Assembly: GCA_902729315.2 (NCBI GenBank)
Contig: LR746264.1
Location: forward strand, 4,489,878-4,553,877
DNA: 64,000 bases
Direction: 5' to 3'
Source of the DNA: Spirodela intermedia
Lineage: Eukaryota; Streptophyta; Magnoliopsida; Alismatales; Araceae
Position 1 is the stretch's first letter. Every line of letters begins with the position of its first letter. This document shows positions 12,001 through 23,690 of this stretch, piece after piece. A model generated the notes under the pieces. It was not told the DNA's origin, ran no database searches, and saw only the letters and a program-made list of their open reading frames with translations. A program made the position numbers and the translations under genes.

Positions 12001-15000
12001 TTGACTTCTTAAAGTTGATGAAATTATCATTCAAAGGTATCTTTTGGGGAATACTTTTATTTCTTTAAAATGTTGCATTTGTGGCTCTTCATGATTATCT
12101 TATTAGTTTAAATTTATAACACTGTATGGTTATAGTCGATACCTGTTGATAAAACTGAGATTTCTTCTTCTAGAATTTTTGAATAAATATTGTACTTTGT
12201 TTCACTCATATTCAATTTTATTCAACATTCAAACATCTTTTTTTTTGAGACCCAACTCATCCACTTGAAAAATAAAACAAGGATCCAGAACAATGATTAA
12301 AATATTGTTTCTTTACTATAGACATGGAGTGTACCTCCCGGAGATTAACCCATGGGGTGAGGGATTTCATCCGTTCTATCCGCAGCACCATCCCCTGACT
12401 TGATGACAGTCCTAGACTAAAAGTGTATGTCTTCCAATCATTTACCGCCCTCATTCCACTCCAACCTTGGGACTGTGAAGGAGAAGCTTTGGCATAGTTC
12501 TCCATGCAATCCAATATCCTTAATGACCACACTTCCTGACAGATGCTTTGGGAGTTGCCTTTAGCTTTGAGTTCTCTATGAGATCTTTCTGCAATTTCCT
12601 CTACTTTTCCCGTCAAGATAGTGGTGGGATGTGAGATGACAATCATTGAGGCAGATGTAGAGTGGCTTGATATGTGAGGGCCTGCGAAACCAATGAGAAA
12701 GCTATTTAAGTGTAGGAAATTATCTCAAGCCAACGGTTATGGATATATGGCTCGCCAAGATGACCAGTGTAGAGGTTGGCGTGAAGTGATTCTGGGGAAT
12801 AATTGGAGAGGGATAATATTTATTCCTTCACATGAAGAGAAAATCTCTTCCATGCGGCCATCATTCCTTGTTAGCTATCTCTTCCAAAATTTCGAACAGG
12901 TTAGGCTTTTGAGTCCTTTATGCCAATATATATATATATGGTCTTATTGTTTTTTACTTGGACAAATCCATATATATATATCCATATTAATGTATATCAT
13001 TTCCAATTCTTCTGTTTTTCATTTCACAACTGGGCCATTTCGGTCACTAGTTTTTTTCCCTCATTGGTCATCATATGGGATTCAGTATTTGTCATCTTCA
13101 TCCAATTTAGTTTGATACCCTTACATATGGTGGGGTATTGGACCTCAGGAGTTTTTACCTGCATGGGGATCTAAGGATCTACTTGCCCTGTGAAATATCT
13201 GGGACTTTCGGCCTATAATTACATGCCTATTGTTGCAATTTGTTCCTAGTTGCACAGGTTGCTGGGTGCAATCAGGACTCGTTTTGGATCTAATTAGCTG
13301 GGTGCCTGTAGGGGTATATCATGACTTCATATTATCCTTCCTGCCACTGGGGAAGAGATCCTTGGAAGAAACCTGTCAGTTTCCCTTTTGAACCATAAAT
13401 ATTTAGGCATTGGAGGATGTGCAGTCTTGGATACATTAATGGAATGCATTGCACAGAATCTAGACCAGTATGAGGATGAAAGAAAAGTGGTTTATTTTTT
13501 TCAGACTAAGAGGAGTAAAAACTTCCGTGAATAGGCTTTCATACTAATAGGCTGAATTCAAGGATTTGATGAGGGTAGTAATTGAAGGGTTCTTTGAAAA
13601 TAACATTCAAAGATGGTTAGTGAAATGTGTCGGTTTAGCGATTTATGATCTTCAAAGATAGAGACATATAACTGATCTAAATTTTTACGACGTTTAAAAT
13701 ACCTATTACGACTCAATTATTAAAATGTCGGAGGAGAAGGTGCTAAAAGATTACAACTTTAACATACTATCATACGCCACTCATTGTTGATAAAATTTAT
13801 AACTTCGGTTCACCTGAAATTGCATTATTCTGAAACTGAATTAATGCGTGAAAGCTTCTTTTTTGATGATTTATTGTTTAACCTTCTAGCGCCTAGTGTC
13901 CTTTTTCAGTTTGTTAGTGCTTCTATACTGCTGTCTCATGATGTAATCTGAATCCTTCTCTCTTTTTTTGCAGAGTGATAGCCTGCATAGTTGTGCGATT
14001 TCACCTGGTACCCATGTGGAGGAAAGTGGGAGTGATGAATCAAGTGACGATGGTAATTTAGATTTTAAAGGTGATGGATTCCATGATGCTGAAAACGATG
14101 TTGACCTGGAAGTAGAAGATGATCCTGACCGTGTACTGAGTGGAAAATTGAGTGAAAGCAGTGGGTATGCTGGGAGCGATCTTTATGATTATAAGGTATT
14201 GATACTTGTTGATAAATTTCAAGTGGCATACTGTAGAATCACTGTTTTGGTCTATTATATTAAATACCCCGTATAAGCTAATGATGCTATTCGTAGCTGG
14301 AAGGCACATGGTGATTGAATAGTAAAAGAGATTGAGTGACAATGCACTTCAGGCTCTTTGATTGTTTTTATTATTTTTATTCTATATTGAGGGAGTACAA
14401 TAAATTGGTTTATTTGATTTTATTTGCTAACATTTAATTTACTTAAAATATGTTGAAGAACCTCTGACAAGTGAAAAATATCATATTCAGTGTTTCCTTT
14501 TTAGGACTCGTGGACCATCACTGTAGCTCTGCAGGTGCTCCTCGTTTGCTACAGTACAAGTTTTATAGGCAGTAACGTGGTTCTTCTTGTTCGAGTCGCA
14601 TTTCAGATTTTTCATAGATACTAAAACATAGTTTTATTGTCAAAATTATTGACGGGAGTGAATTTATTATACGGTGGCTGTTGACGTATTTGAAATATTT
14701 CAGGAGTTTAACTTGTTTTGGGAAATTGAACGTACTTTATCAATATTTTTTGTGTTCAATTCAGTTCGTCTTGTCTCATTGTCGTGAGCAGTGGCATGAA
14801 CTCAACTCGTATTCACATCATAGATGACTGTTATGTACATGTACCAGGACCGCAAAACAAGGGAACTAGCTAACTACTAGGAAACTGAGAAAGTAGAAAT
14901 CTGTCCAACTAAGAACTGCACTCCTAATTATACGTTCTTTCCCACATTTAAAGATAAATTGTTGCTGTTGCATCCATTGGGTTCCTAGAGCTTCCTTTCT

Positions 15001-18000
15001 GTGTGTTGACTTTATGTTTTCTCTAATGTAGTATGCTTTGTATCAAATTCAGGTAATGGGTAGTTATAAACAGTTGCTGAAATGTTGGATTTTGTGTCAG
15101 TTTGTTTTTGTTGATTATTGATGAGGCTTGGGAGTGTTGTTGTCTTACTTTGTCCATGTGGTTGGTCTGGGACATTGTTTGCAAACTCAGTCCGATTGGA
15201 CCACCTTGTGGCTTCTAGTTTGATAGTGAGGCACTGATGTGGAGGAACTAGAAAGGGCCAATCCATCGAATGGATTGCTTGCATCCACACATATGCCGGT
15301 TTATATAATGCTCACACAGTACCAGTTGTTTTATTTTAAGTGCTCCTGTCGATTTAGCCCTCTTTTATTTTTGGTAATGGATATGTGGTTTTCCAGGTTT
15401 ATGGCGGTGATTCGGATGCTGACACTCCTAGAAGAAGTCAGCCTTCAGGGACAAATTTCGATTTACATGGAGTTTCTCAAGCTCAATCTAGTGACCATGA
15501 ATTATCACATAAAGCACCAGAGAAATCATTAGTAGAAAAGAATGCTAATTGCGTGGAAGTCCAGGAGTCCCCCATGTCAATGGGAGACATTCTATCCTCT
15601 ATGGAGCCAGGAATTTCTTTTCCTGTGCAAGGAACTGAATTGCGTGAAGAGAAGCCGTCAAGTAAACCAAACGGTTCAAGTGGCCATTCAAAACGGCCAA
15701 ATTTTTGGGGCCGTAACATTGTAAGCGACTGGCATCCACGGAAACTATAATTTGATATTGCTGTCTGCGTGGTTTTCTGGTATATTGCTAATTTGTTTCC
15801 AACTCTGCAGGCATGGAAGAAGCATTCTGTGGATTCTATAGACTCTTCAGAGGAAGAAGAGTACGTGACTTTCATGACCAACTCATCCTTTTCATAGCTG
15901 ATCAGAAATGGAATTTGATTTTTGTTTTCTGCTCTGTTTTTTGTCTGATAAATTACTCACTGGTCTTTCGGTTATCACTTTCTGTCCTAGGATTTGCATA
16001 GTTGACTTCAGGATGATGCGAATAGCACAAACTCGTTTCAATTCTGCATTCTGGCCTCTTCACGATTCTCCATTGCATGTTGTTCTTTGATGAATATAAA
16101 CTCAAAATTTAATTCAATCGATGTTTCTGTCTGAAGTTGATTACGTTTTTTGACAGAACCATTCTAATTGGTTCGTGGGAATCTTTTTGCTGGACAAAAC
16201 GGAGTAGCGTAGTATCTCTAAACCATTGAAAATAATTGAAAATAAGGAGTTGTTCAGATTGTGCGGAAATTTTTTGTAGTCTAGGATTGAAATTCTTTTC
16301 ACTTCGAGAGAGCACACATGGTTGGGCTTCTTATGTTATGACCACACATGGTCTGGATTCTTTATCACTTTGAGGATATTATGGCCATATCTTGCCACGG
16401 TATTGGGCAGGCTCTATCCCTTAACACTATGACCTGCACATGGATGTCTGGAGGAAGGGTACTTTGGTGTTCTCCTGACAAGTTGTGAAACGGTTGCCTA
16501 GTTTGTTCTTTCTACTACTGTTGGGTCAGTGTGTTTGTTGATTTTTCGGACATTTATGGATCACTTTAATATTAGTACTACAAGTCAGTTCGTCCACCAA
16601 TGGCTCAAATTAGTTTAGCAATATCACCTGGTTAATAGTGTCGCTATATCATGCAACAATTTGTGAGAGTTTGTAAAATACCTATTATTCGAACCATATC
16701 GATACAAACTCACAAAAAAAGGCAAAGAAACTAGAGACATAGACATCCCAAGGATAACTAATTTTTACTAGTTTAGAATTTAATGCTGAACTTGAACAGT
16801 TAGACGAACTTTTTTGATTCATACTCGATAAGTAGATTGATTTTTGAAAAAAAAGAAGGGTCGAGGGGAGTACAAATAAGATGGCCAATATTTGAATACT
16901 CCCTCTCTCTCTCTCCCTTTGTTCTTGTGCTTTTGACATTGAAATCAATATGGAAACTTATCAGTGCTTCATTATTAGGCTTGCTATTCAGAGGCTTGAG
17001 ATTACAAAGAATGACTTGCTGAACAGGATTGCCAAAGAGGTATGATTATATTTTACCGTTCCAAGTAGAGAAGTAGAGGACTTCTATGTGAACAATGCTC
17101 CATTCTTTCTGAACAGGATTTTTGCTTTTTATGCACTAGTACCTTAATGATCTACTTCAACCTCCGTAATGTATTTGTGTATTTACCCAGGCCAAAGGCA
17201 ATGCCATTTTACAAGCTAGTTTAGAAAGACGAAAGCAAGCTCTGCATGAACGTCGCCTGGCACTTGAGCAAGATGTAATTAACTGTCCTTTCTACAGTAG
17301 CGTATGAGCTATTATTGCTGCCGAGTCTTTTCTGCTTTGAAAATTCTGTTGTCCTGACTGCAGCAATGTGAACAGAAATATTGTGTGATGAAATGAAATG
17401 TTGGCTAACAAAATGTGAACTTTTGCTATCTCCTCTCTCGTGGATAGTTTTTCTGTCTCCTAGGTGTTCTTGAGCATAGATCCGGCTTGAGCCATAATGA
17501 ATGTAATGATTCTCTGCTAATCAATGATACTTAAATATCTTGGTTTTGCTGAATATAGTATACGAAGGAAACTATTTGATGATTGTAGCTGCACAAGCTC
17601 TTTAATATGCCACAGGGTTAAAAATGTTTAGGTTGAGAGAATATGACTGTTGAGAGATTTATGGTTGCTGGTGGAACATTATTTGGCCACTCGTCAAATT
17701 TTCATGTGGGGTAGGGCTAATGAGCATAATCAAATACACAAGCAGATTTTATTTCTTATCATATACCATCATTATAAGTTTGGTTTTTTCACTTTCCAGT
17801 TTTGATAAACGGCCTAATATTCATTATCAAAATACAGTTTTTTCTATATTGCCAAGGATTATGCTTTTCCTACTTTGTTTTTTTTTTTTTTCTGTTCCTT
17901 GATGTCGTCTACTGTATGTTTTATTTTACTTTTTATTGTCAATAAAAAATGTCCTTTAAGAATGTAAGTTTCTGCAATTCGCTTCATCAATGTACTTATG

Positions 18001-21000
18001 ATTCCTTTTTGTGGAGAACGTCAAATAACGTATTTTTTATTGAAAGTATTATCAGCATGCAGCTTATGAAAGCATTGAATTATGGGTTAAGCTTGATATT
18101 TCTTATTGTCGTGATATTTTTAATTGGATTATTGTGTTGTTCTGTTGTTACGTACAGTGTATACTACGTGCAAAGGTGGCAATTTGTTGTCAGGTGGCAC
18201 TATTTTAGGCCAATTCCTATGCTTGGTCTGATCCTCTTGAGGATTGAAAACTGGTCCAACACTAGTGAGTCTGCATAGGATGGTCTGTTTTAAATGTGCC
18301 TGAATCCGAACCGGCAGACAGCGCAACAGTTCGTTTGCATGTGTATTTCATACATTGTCATAGCTAAAAATGTGCCTCAGAGTTTTCTCAACCGTTGATT
18401 CTATCCAATCTTGCGTCGCTTCTAATTCAGTCTTTAGGTCAAAAATGGCTTTTATCTGATTTTTCTCATGGTTGCTCTGGGTCAGTCAAAGCTGTGAAAC
18501 TTCATTTGTAGAGCATAGCTACCTTTAACCGATTATTGTATCATTAGCCCAAGTCTACATCTAAAAATTTATAAACCCTATAGCTTTCTGCTTCTAAATG
18601 TGTTTCTCTATGAAATGTTGCTGTAGGTTGCGAGACTGCAAGAGCAGTTACAAGCGGAGAGGGATCTTCGAGCAGCTTTGGAAGTTGGTCTTAGTATATC
18701 ATCTGGACAGTTTTCTAGTTCGCGAAACATGGACTCTAAGGTTGGTAGTTGCAACGTCACATTAGATTCTAATGCCCAGCTGGGCTCAGTTCAGGTTACA
18801 TGCCTCGTGTAACATCTTTATTATCACTTGTTAAGCTATGAAGCTTGTCTGACATGTTTACTCAGTTGAGAAAGTTATTCGACTGTTGAATCATACGAGA
18901 AAATGCATTCCTGTTGAAATAGAAACCAGAGTAAGCCTTTCGTGGTTAGGGTTACACTTTCGTAGGACAAACCCTTGATGCTGAATGACAGTTTTCGTTC
19001 CGAAATCAACTTAAATAGTTCCATTTTATAATTTCTTCAAGCACAATAGGCGGTCTGTCTGTCTCTGAATCCAGATATTCACATTAGGTTGGGCTGAGGT
19101 TTAGAGCTTAGTGCTTCAGACATCACTCATCCCTGAAGATATTTGTATGTGAGCTCTACATTGTTTGTTAACTTATTTTTTTGTATGTTTTGTGAAGACG
19201 AGGGCAGAGCTCGAGGAGATTGCCCTTGCTGAAGCAGATGTAGCTAGATTGAAGCAGAAGGTTGCAGAACTTCATCTTCAACTTAATCAACATCGACAAC
19301 ATCACTATGGATCTCTCTCTGATAATTGTGACCATTTACAGAATGTTCAATCGTGAGATCCTAATTCCGATTTCTCCTTGAAAGGCGTATTTTTATATTA
19401 ATTTTTCTACTGTCTGATGCATAAATAATTTGTGATTATAAGTCATTTGCAATCATTTGCAATCATTCAGACTCGTATGAATAAAAGTACTATTTATATA
19501 TGCCACAAAAGATGTAATAAATTCTGTTGGAAAATAACAAGAAGTTTCGAACTAGTTCTCATGCTGGGATGATTCAGGATTGCTATTGAACATTCTATGC
19601 TGTTGAAGTCCGAAAACTAGATAATCTTGATATTTTGTGAGACAGAAAATTGTTGCAGTGTGTTGAGTAGTACGAGGGTTTTGTACACCAGAGATATGTA
19701 GACCTGTGGGTGATTCTTTTTGTAGAGCTTGCATGTTTTACGTCTTTTGATTCAGAACATATCGGTCTCTACTTTGATTTATAAAAATAGAAACGAATAT
19801 TGGTGGCAAATGTAATATTAGTGCTGCATGGCAAGGATTATACTGTGACTATCTATGGTGACACCTCTTTGCTACCAACATGGTCGAGAACTGGGCTACC
19901 GCTTGCTCTTGAATGGATAATTGCCATAGAAAATGCTGCAAGCCCCTTTGTATTGGGAAAAAATTAGCACTTTCATCTCTCTCTCTCTCTCTCTCTCCCC
20001 CCCCTCTCCAACTCCGATCCATTCTTCTCCATTCAAATGCTCTTGTTCATGATGAAGAAAGAACATCATTCTGCCAAAACCATATGTTTCCAGTTCATGC
20101 ATATCACACTATGCAATTTGAAGAAATCTTGGCATTATGAGATAATATATCAAGTTTCTGGGAGAAGGCGTTTGAATTGTCTATTCATGGAATCTGGAAA
20201 TTGTTCTCCAAAACAAGAGTTTATGATACGTTGATGATGTATGGAGGAGAAATCTGTGTCTACGACATGATAAGTTTCTTTGAAGTTTTTGTGAGATCTT
20301 TCCAAGCTGTCATTATCAAATTTATTACATCATGTCATATGATAAGTAAACCTCCAATAATATTTGAAACTCCTTGATTATTTAATCAGAGCTCATTCTT
20401 CATGCTGGCATGAAAAATCAACCGAGCATATTTCTTTCTGACGTTCTATAATATTGTTCATGGAATTGCCTGTTAAATAGCCGCACTACCATTCTGCATT
20501 GTTGCCAACACGATTTGCCACCATGCATCAAACGGAAACAGATAAGAGCAACGTATTCACAATGCTATTGCAAGAAGTTAGTCCAGGGTTCTTGCGTCAC
20601 TCATTCCATTGATCACGTTTTCTAGTACATCCAGTTTTGTCTGCTCATTAGCTGTGTCATCACTCTATTGGCATTAACCTGATCGATTGGATGGCTGCAG
20701 GAGGATTTTGCAACAGGATTTTGACATGAGTCTTGCTTTCTGCAATCATGAGAAGAAACAAAGGAGTGATGTATGGTTCTTCTCTTCTGTTTCATCCTTA
20801 TTTGAACTATCTCCATATTTTGTCAGGCTTTCAGGATCCAATTTTATGCGCATGCAGATCATATCTTTATCTTGATTCATATGCACCGTATGGCCATCTT
20901 GGTAGGTGTTTGCCCATATGGATCTTGTTTTAGGCAAACGACCATGGATCTTTCATCCCATGCCACACATCCTACCTCTACTGATGCAGCCCTAAAGTGG

Positions 21001-21567
21001 GATGGGGCATTTACCTGGTGCATTGGCATTTCTTTCTGAAAGAGTAGTGTGCTTATGTGTGCTTGCTTAAGGAGAACTTGTGCTCAAGGATAGCCTTTCA
21101 TGGGAGTTCATCAGGAACTGATCTGCTGCAGGATGCTGGTTCACAGGCACCGTCTGCGGGCAAGCAGCTCTCCCGAAAGATGTCCCTAGACTCACCAAGC
21201 TCGACGGACTCGAAGAGCATGGAGGCGTCTACCAGCATGTCTGCCGACATCAATTCCGGGGTCAACAGTTCCTCCAAACCCACAGAGGTCGGCGATCCGC
21301 TCGACACACGGCGGAGAGCGCCATTTTCTGGCGCCATACTGCAATTGCTTACCAATGTGCAATATGCTGCTGCAGGCAGTGGACTTTGACAGGCAGCCGT
21401 CGGTTGCATCGTCGACGCTGGTGGAGCTGACGGCACGGCTCGACTTCTTCAAGGAGCGGAGATCTCAGCTCATGAAGCAGCTCCACAGTCTTGACTTGAG
21501 CCATGGGGGGGCATCCTCCCAGGGGCTGAGGTTCAAAGCATCGCCGCCGTGGGCCAGCCCGCGATGA
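920..21567 (+). CDS. PH and RhoGAP domain protein, ROP GTPase-activating protein 6/7 (REN2/REN3) type; 5' end incomplete
   Basis: The protein should stimulate GTP hydrolysis by ROP/RAC small GTPases and so switch off polarity signalling at the plasma membrane. Exons: 920-956, 2963-3039, 5610-5680, 5756-5834, 5930-6077, 6181-6300, 7007-7084, 7166-7221, 7308-7377, 10051-10138, 11590-11833, 13974-14195, 15397-15720, 15811-15860, 16979-17039, 17191-17274, 18627-18740, 19198-19352, 20701-20770, 21132-21287, 21376-21567. All introns are GT-AG and all junctions keep frame, giving 831 residues and a TGA at 21565-21567. Order: PH domain (about 1-118), RhoGAP domain (155-352), acidic Ser/Asp-rich linker (357-555), coiled coil (556-690), C-terminal helix ending PPWASPR. 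It resembles Arabidopsis ROPGAP6/7 more than REN1, notably in the GRPILLALEDIDG and RLDFFKERRSQLM segments. Family length is about 800-870 residues, so only a short N-terminal exon is missing. Introns reach 2.7 kb. Family assignment is firm; choosing between ROPGAP6 and ROPGAP7 is not. Confidence 0.93.
957..5609 (+). other. Introns 957-2962 and 3040-5609 of the RhoGAP gene
   Basis: Two introns of 2006 and 2570 bp separated by the 77-bp exon 2963-3039. Both are T-rich on the coding strand with scattered short chance reading frames. I see no transposon coding motif, RNA gene or sizeable tandem repeat. Confidence 0.6.
6181..11833 (+). other. RhoGAP catalytic domain exons
   Basis: The exons 6181-6300, 7007-7084, 7166-7221, 7308-7377, 10051-10138 and 11590-11833 encode the GAP fold. 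The catalytic arginine finger lies in EGILRQAADVEEVDRR, the plant form of the RhoGAP GIFR-S motif. It is followed by the conserved HFLRELPSSPVPASC box and the helix TPSAVAACMAPLLLRP. The key arginine is intact, so the domain should be active. Intron 7378-10050 (2673 bp) splits the domain. Confidence 0.9.
7378..10050 (+). other. Large intron inside the RhoGAP domain with a possible LTR-like segment
   Basis: A 2673-bp intron with donor A|GTAAGT and acceptor TTTTGGTAG. Around 9420-9800 the minus strand has promoter-like organisation: a TATAAATA box (reverse complement of 9729-9736) just downstream of a compact GGACC-AGACC-GGTCC inverted repeat (9764-9778). This could be a solo LTR or other insertion lying antisense to the gene. 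No matching second repeat, target-site duplication or coding motif was found. The rest of the intron shows nothing recognisable. Confidence 0.3.
11834..13973 (+). other. Intron of 2140 bp with an antisense open frame and an AT palindrome
   Basis: The intron lies between the last RhoGAP exon and the acidic linker. A 129-codon frame runs on the minus strand from 12646 to 12257. It has no recognisable motif, so chance or an old insertion is likelier than a gene. An AT-repeat hairpin is at 12926-12981. Confidence 0.4.
12926..12981. repeat. AT dinucleotide inverted repeat
   Basis: A run of AT repeats ending in GG (12926-12941) is followed 26 bp later by CC plus AT repeats (12968-12981), forming a potential stem. 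It is a simple repeat inside an intron, probably unstable in length, with no function implied. Confidence 0.7.
13974..15860 (+). other. Acidic, serine-rich linker exons of the RhoGAP gene
   Basis: Three exons (13974-14195, 15397-15720, 15811-15860) encode a low-complexity region rich in Asp, Glu and Ser, with GSDESSDDGN, ENDVDLEVEDDPDRV and SVDSIDSSEEEE. No folded domain is evident. Many Ser-Asp/Glu pairs look like casein-kinase-2-type sites, which is inference only. This is the most variable part of the family between species. Confidence 0.8.
16979..21567 (+). other. Coiled-coil and C-terminal exons of the RhoGAP gene
   Basis: Exons 16979-17039, 17191-17274, 18627-18740 and 19198-19352 encode a long heptad-rich helix: AIQRLEITKNDLLNRIAKE, RRKQALHERRLALEQ, RLQEQLQAERDLRAALE, then ADVARLKQKVAELHLQL. 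Exons 20701-20770, 21132-21287 and 21376-21567 give the tail, with a Ser-rich patch and a second short helix LTARLDFFKERRSQLMKQL. In related proteins the coiled coil mediates dimerisation and vesicle targeting. The last two exons are distinctly more GC-rich than the surrounding introns. Confidence 0.85.
19976..20009 (+). repeat. CT microsatellite
   Basis: About 10 CT units followed by a C run, inside intron 19353-20700 of the RhoGAP gene. It is a simple repeat that could also act as a pyrimidine-rich tract, but it is far from the acceptor at 20700. Confidence 0.8.
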
Positions 21568-21706
21568 AGCTGGTGTCCATCCCGGTGCGTGCCACTTGTA
21601 CATTCCAGGGGATGCTCCCTCCTACGCCCTGCATGAAATTCAATCATTCCTTTATTTTTCCTGTCTAACGCCAGAGTGTCTGCGGTACTAATACTCTGTA
21701 GGAAAG

Positions 21707-21783
21707 CTTCTTCTTCTTCGTCTTCTTCTTCTTCTTGCCCTTCTTGTTCTTCTTCTTCTTGCCCTTCTTGTTCTTCTTCTTCT
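21707..21783 (+). repeat. TTC/CTT microsatellite in the likely 3' UTR
   Basis: An imperfect CTT repeat interrupted twice by the same GCCCTTCTTG interruption, so the internal unit of about 24 bp is itself duplicated. It starts 140 bp after the RhoGAP stop codon. Length variation between individuals is expected. Confidence 0.8.
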
Positions 21784-22690
21784 CACTCTGATGTATATCG
21801 CTGCACGCTTTGGTGGTCTTGGTTGTGCTCTCCTCTGATCCATTTCTCTTCTGGATTTATTTTTTTTAAAACATTTGTATAGAATTTGAATCGCCAGACA
21901 GTCTTCCTAGCTTTCTCAGAACTGCACGGAAAAGCTGATGAGCATCACCTCCCTCTCTGTTTAACCCAATTTCTGGACCTTATTTGGGCATATTATATTC
22001 ACAGCACCGGTCATTTATCTCGTTTGATCTGCTCTGCTCATAGTGTGGATACAAGGTTTAGTCAAATGGGAATGATCCTTCCAAATAGTGCACTTGGATT
22101 CATGTCCTAGTTGACTTTATGGTAATAATGTGTGAGATCGATGAAGATGTGAGCCTGCCACCCTTCATTTATTTTAACGAGACCCTAAAATCGTTGGTGA
22201 GCAAGCTGCATACCCAAATCATTAGGGGACACTCTGATTTTTGATCTTCTCATTATGGCCCAGTTAATGAGACAACGTAATGGCCTGACCATGACGTCGT
22301 TGCATGCCAAATTTGCTCACAAGTTCATCTCTCTGCGGCAAAAAAGCCTTGCTTCCGGAATTTGATAAAGCAACACATAATTATTTTGGTAATATGCCAA
22401 CAATTACCCATATTACTGAGATAATCCCTATAGTCATTTATTAATTAATTGTCCTCCCATAAAAAATTATGGGGCCGTTCCACTCTGTCCTATATCTCTA
22501 CACATCATATGCTAAATAGACCACCAAAAAACAACATGAGAGGAACTCATGTTTTACTTTCTTGCAGGCAGACGACACGAGTACAATTCTTACAAGGGTG
22601 ACCTCCGCTTCTCCCGCTTGGCCGAATTTACATGCCCATTTGTGTGCGCTAGCACTTCTTGCCTCTAGGAGTAGAATGGAGGTTAGGTCA

Positions 22691-22793
22691 ACCCACCAAG
22701 TACGAATTTACGAGCTTGTCTTCTTCATGTTAGACCTTGAAATGAACTATTGCTGATGAACTAAGATTGTCAAGTAAACCCACCAAGTACGAA
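22691..22793. repeat. 16-bp direct repeat, 87 bp apart
   Basis: ACCCACCAAGTACGAA occurs at 22691-22706 and at 22778-22793. The flanks resemble each other weakly, suggesting a decayed local tandem duplication. No element could be identified. Confidence 0.6.
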
Positions 22794-23690
22794 GTTCCAA
22801 ATCGTCAGTCTAGCAGGTTCGCTTCTTCTTCCCCCGCATCAAGCAAGATAGAGGTCGGGCTTCTTTAGCGACGACCCGTTTGAGTGTGCAAATATTTAAA
22901 AGTTCATCAAGCGAGTTGATGGGTTCTCAGAAAGCGCATGGGAGTTTCTCTTGTTGGTCAGTTTACGTGTCTCCGAAATCGGCCGCGGGATCAACGCCTC
23001 TCAGAGCTTTTAGAGAAAACAGAAAGGTCCAAAGGAGGTGGATGCGCAGTTTTGCTTTGATGATACGGATGTGCGTGAAACGGAGACAGATCACTCTGCA
23101 CAATGAAACGAATCCCTGAACCGTACAGATTAACGACCTGCATGAATTCCCTGAGGCGCAGACTGTCGAACCTGAGCTTCCTCTATCCTAGTGAAGCTTC
23201 TTTCTTCCTAAGATTATGGTTCCCCGCTTATCCGATGGATCAATCCTCCAAAGAAGGTAAACGAGGACCTGCCAATCCCTCACAGCTCACAGTCTTTATT
23301 CCTCTCTCTTTTCGCCCATCCGTGGGAGCATTCAGCTCTGAAGAAGTAACATGGAATATTTAGGCTGAAGAAGAAGATTACGGAGTCGATTCAGCACTGA
23401 TACAAAGCATGTGTTCTACATGATACATAGGGCTGACTTTGTGAGTATGCTCCTGGATGAACCATATCGTCCGTAACTAACATACGTATCACAGACAACG
23501 CTAGATTTGAAGTTACACAGATCACACCTCTATTTCAAATAAATCTCATGCAAAAACATGGAAGGATAGAGAGACCAGAGCAAGCCCGTTGACGAGAAAC
23601 ATGCAGAGTGAAACGTACATGACAGGAGGAGCTCGATGCATAGTGTAACATTTATGGGAAAAAAATATTTGATAGCTCTATCTTCGCCGA

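Larger units (their letters stand above)
21568..23690. other. 3' UTR and intergenic space
   Basis: The RhoGAP stop codon is at 21565-21567; its 3' UTR probably runs a few hundred bases and includes the TTC repeat. Beyond it no gene is supported. Short open frames at 22562-23363 lack any recognisable domain and conserved start. The area contains a 16-bp direct repeat at 22691 and 22778 in otherwise mixed-composition DNA. The RhoGAP and the eight-cysteine gene are convergent (tail to tail). Confidence 0.55.

Noticed and set aside
12693-13174. Plus-strand frames of 140 and 84 codons in a RhoGAP intron
   Set aside because: Hydrophobic, driven by AT repeats, no motif, and not in the family alignment.
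17949-18278. 109-codon membrane-like frame in a RhoGAP intron
   Set aside because: T-rich DNA gives hydrophobic residues by chance; no family match.
21098-21647. Minus-strand frames over the last RhoGAP exons
   Set aside because: Shadows of GC-rich plus-strand exons whose protein matches the family.
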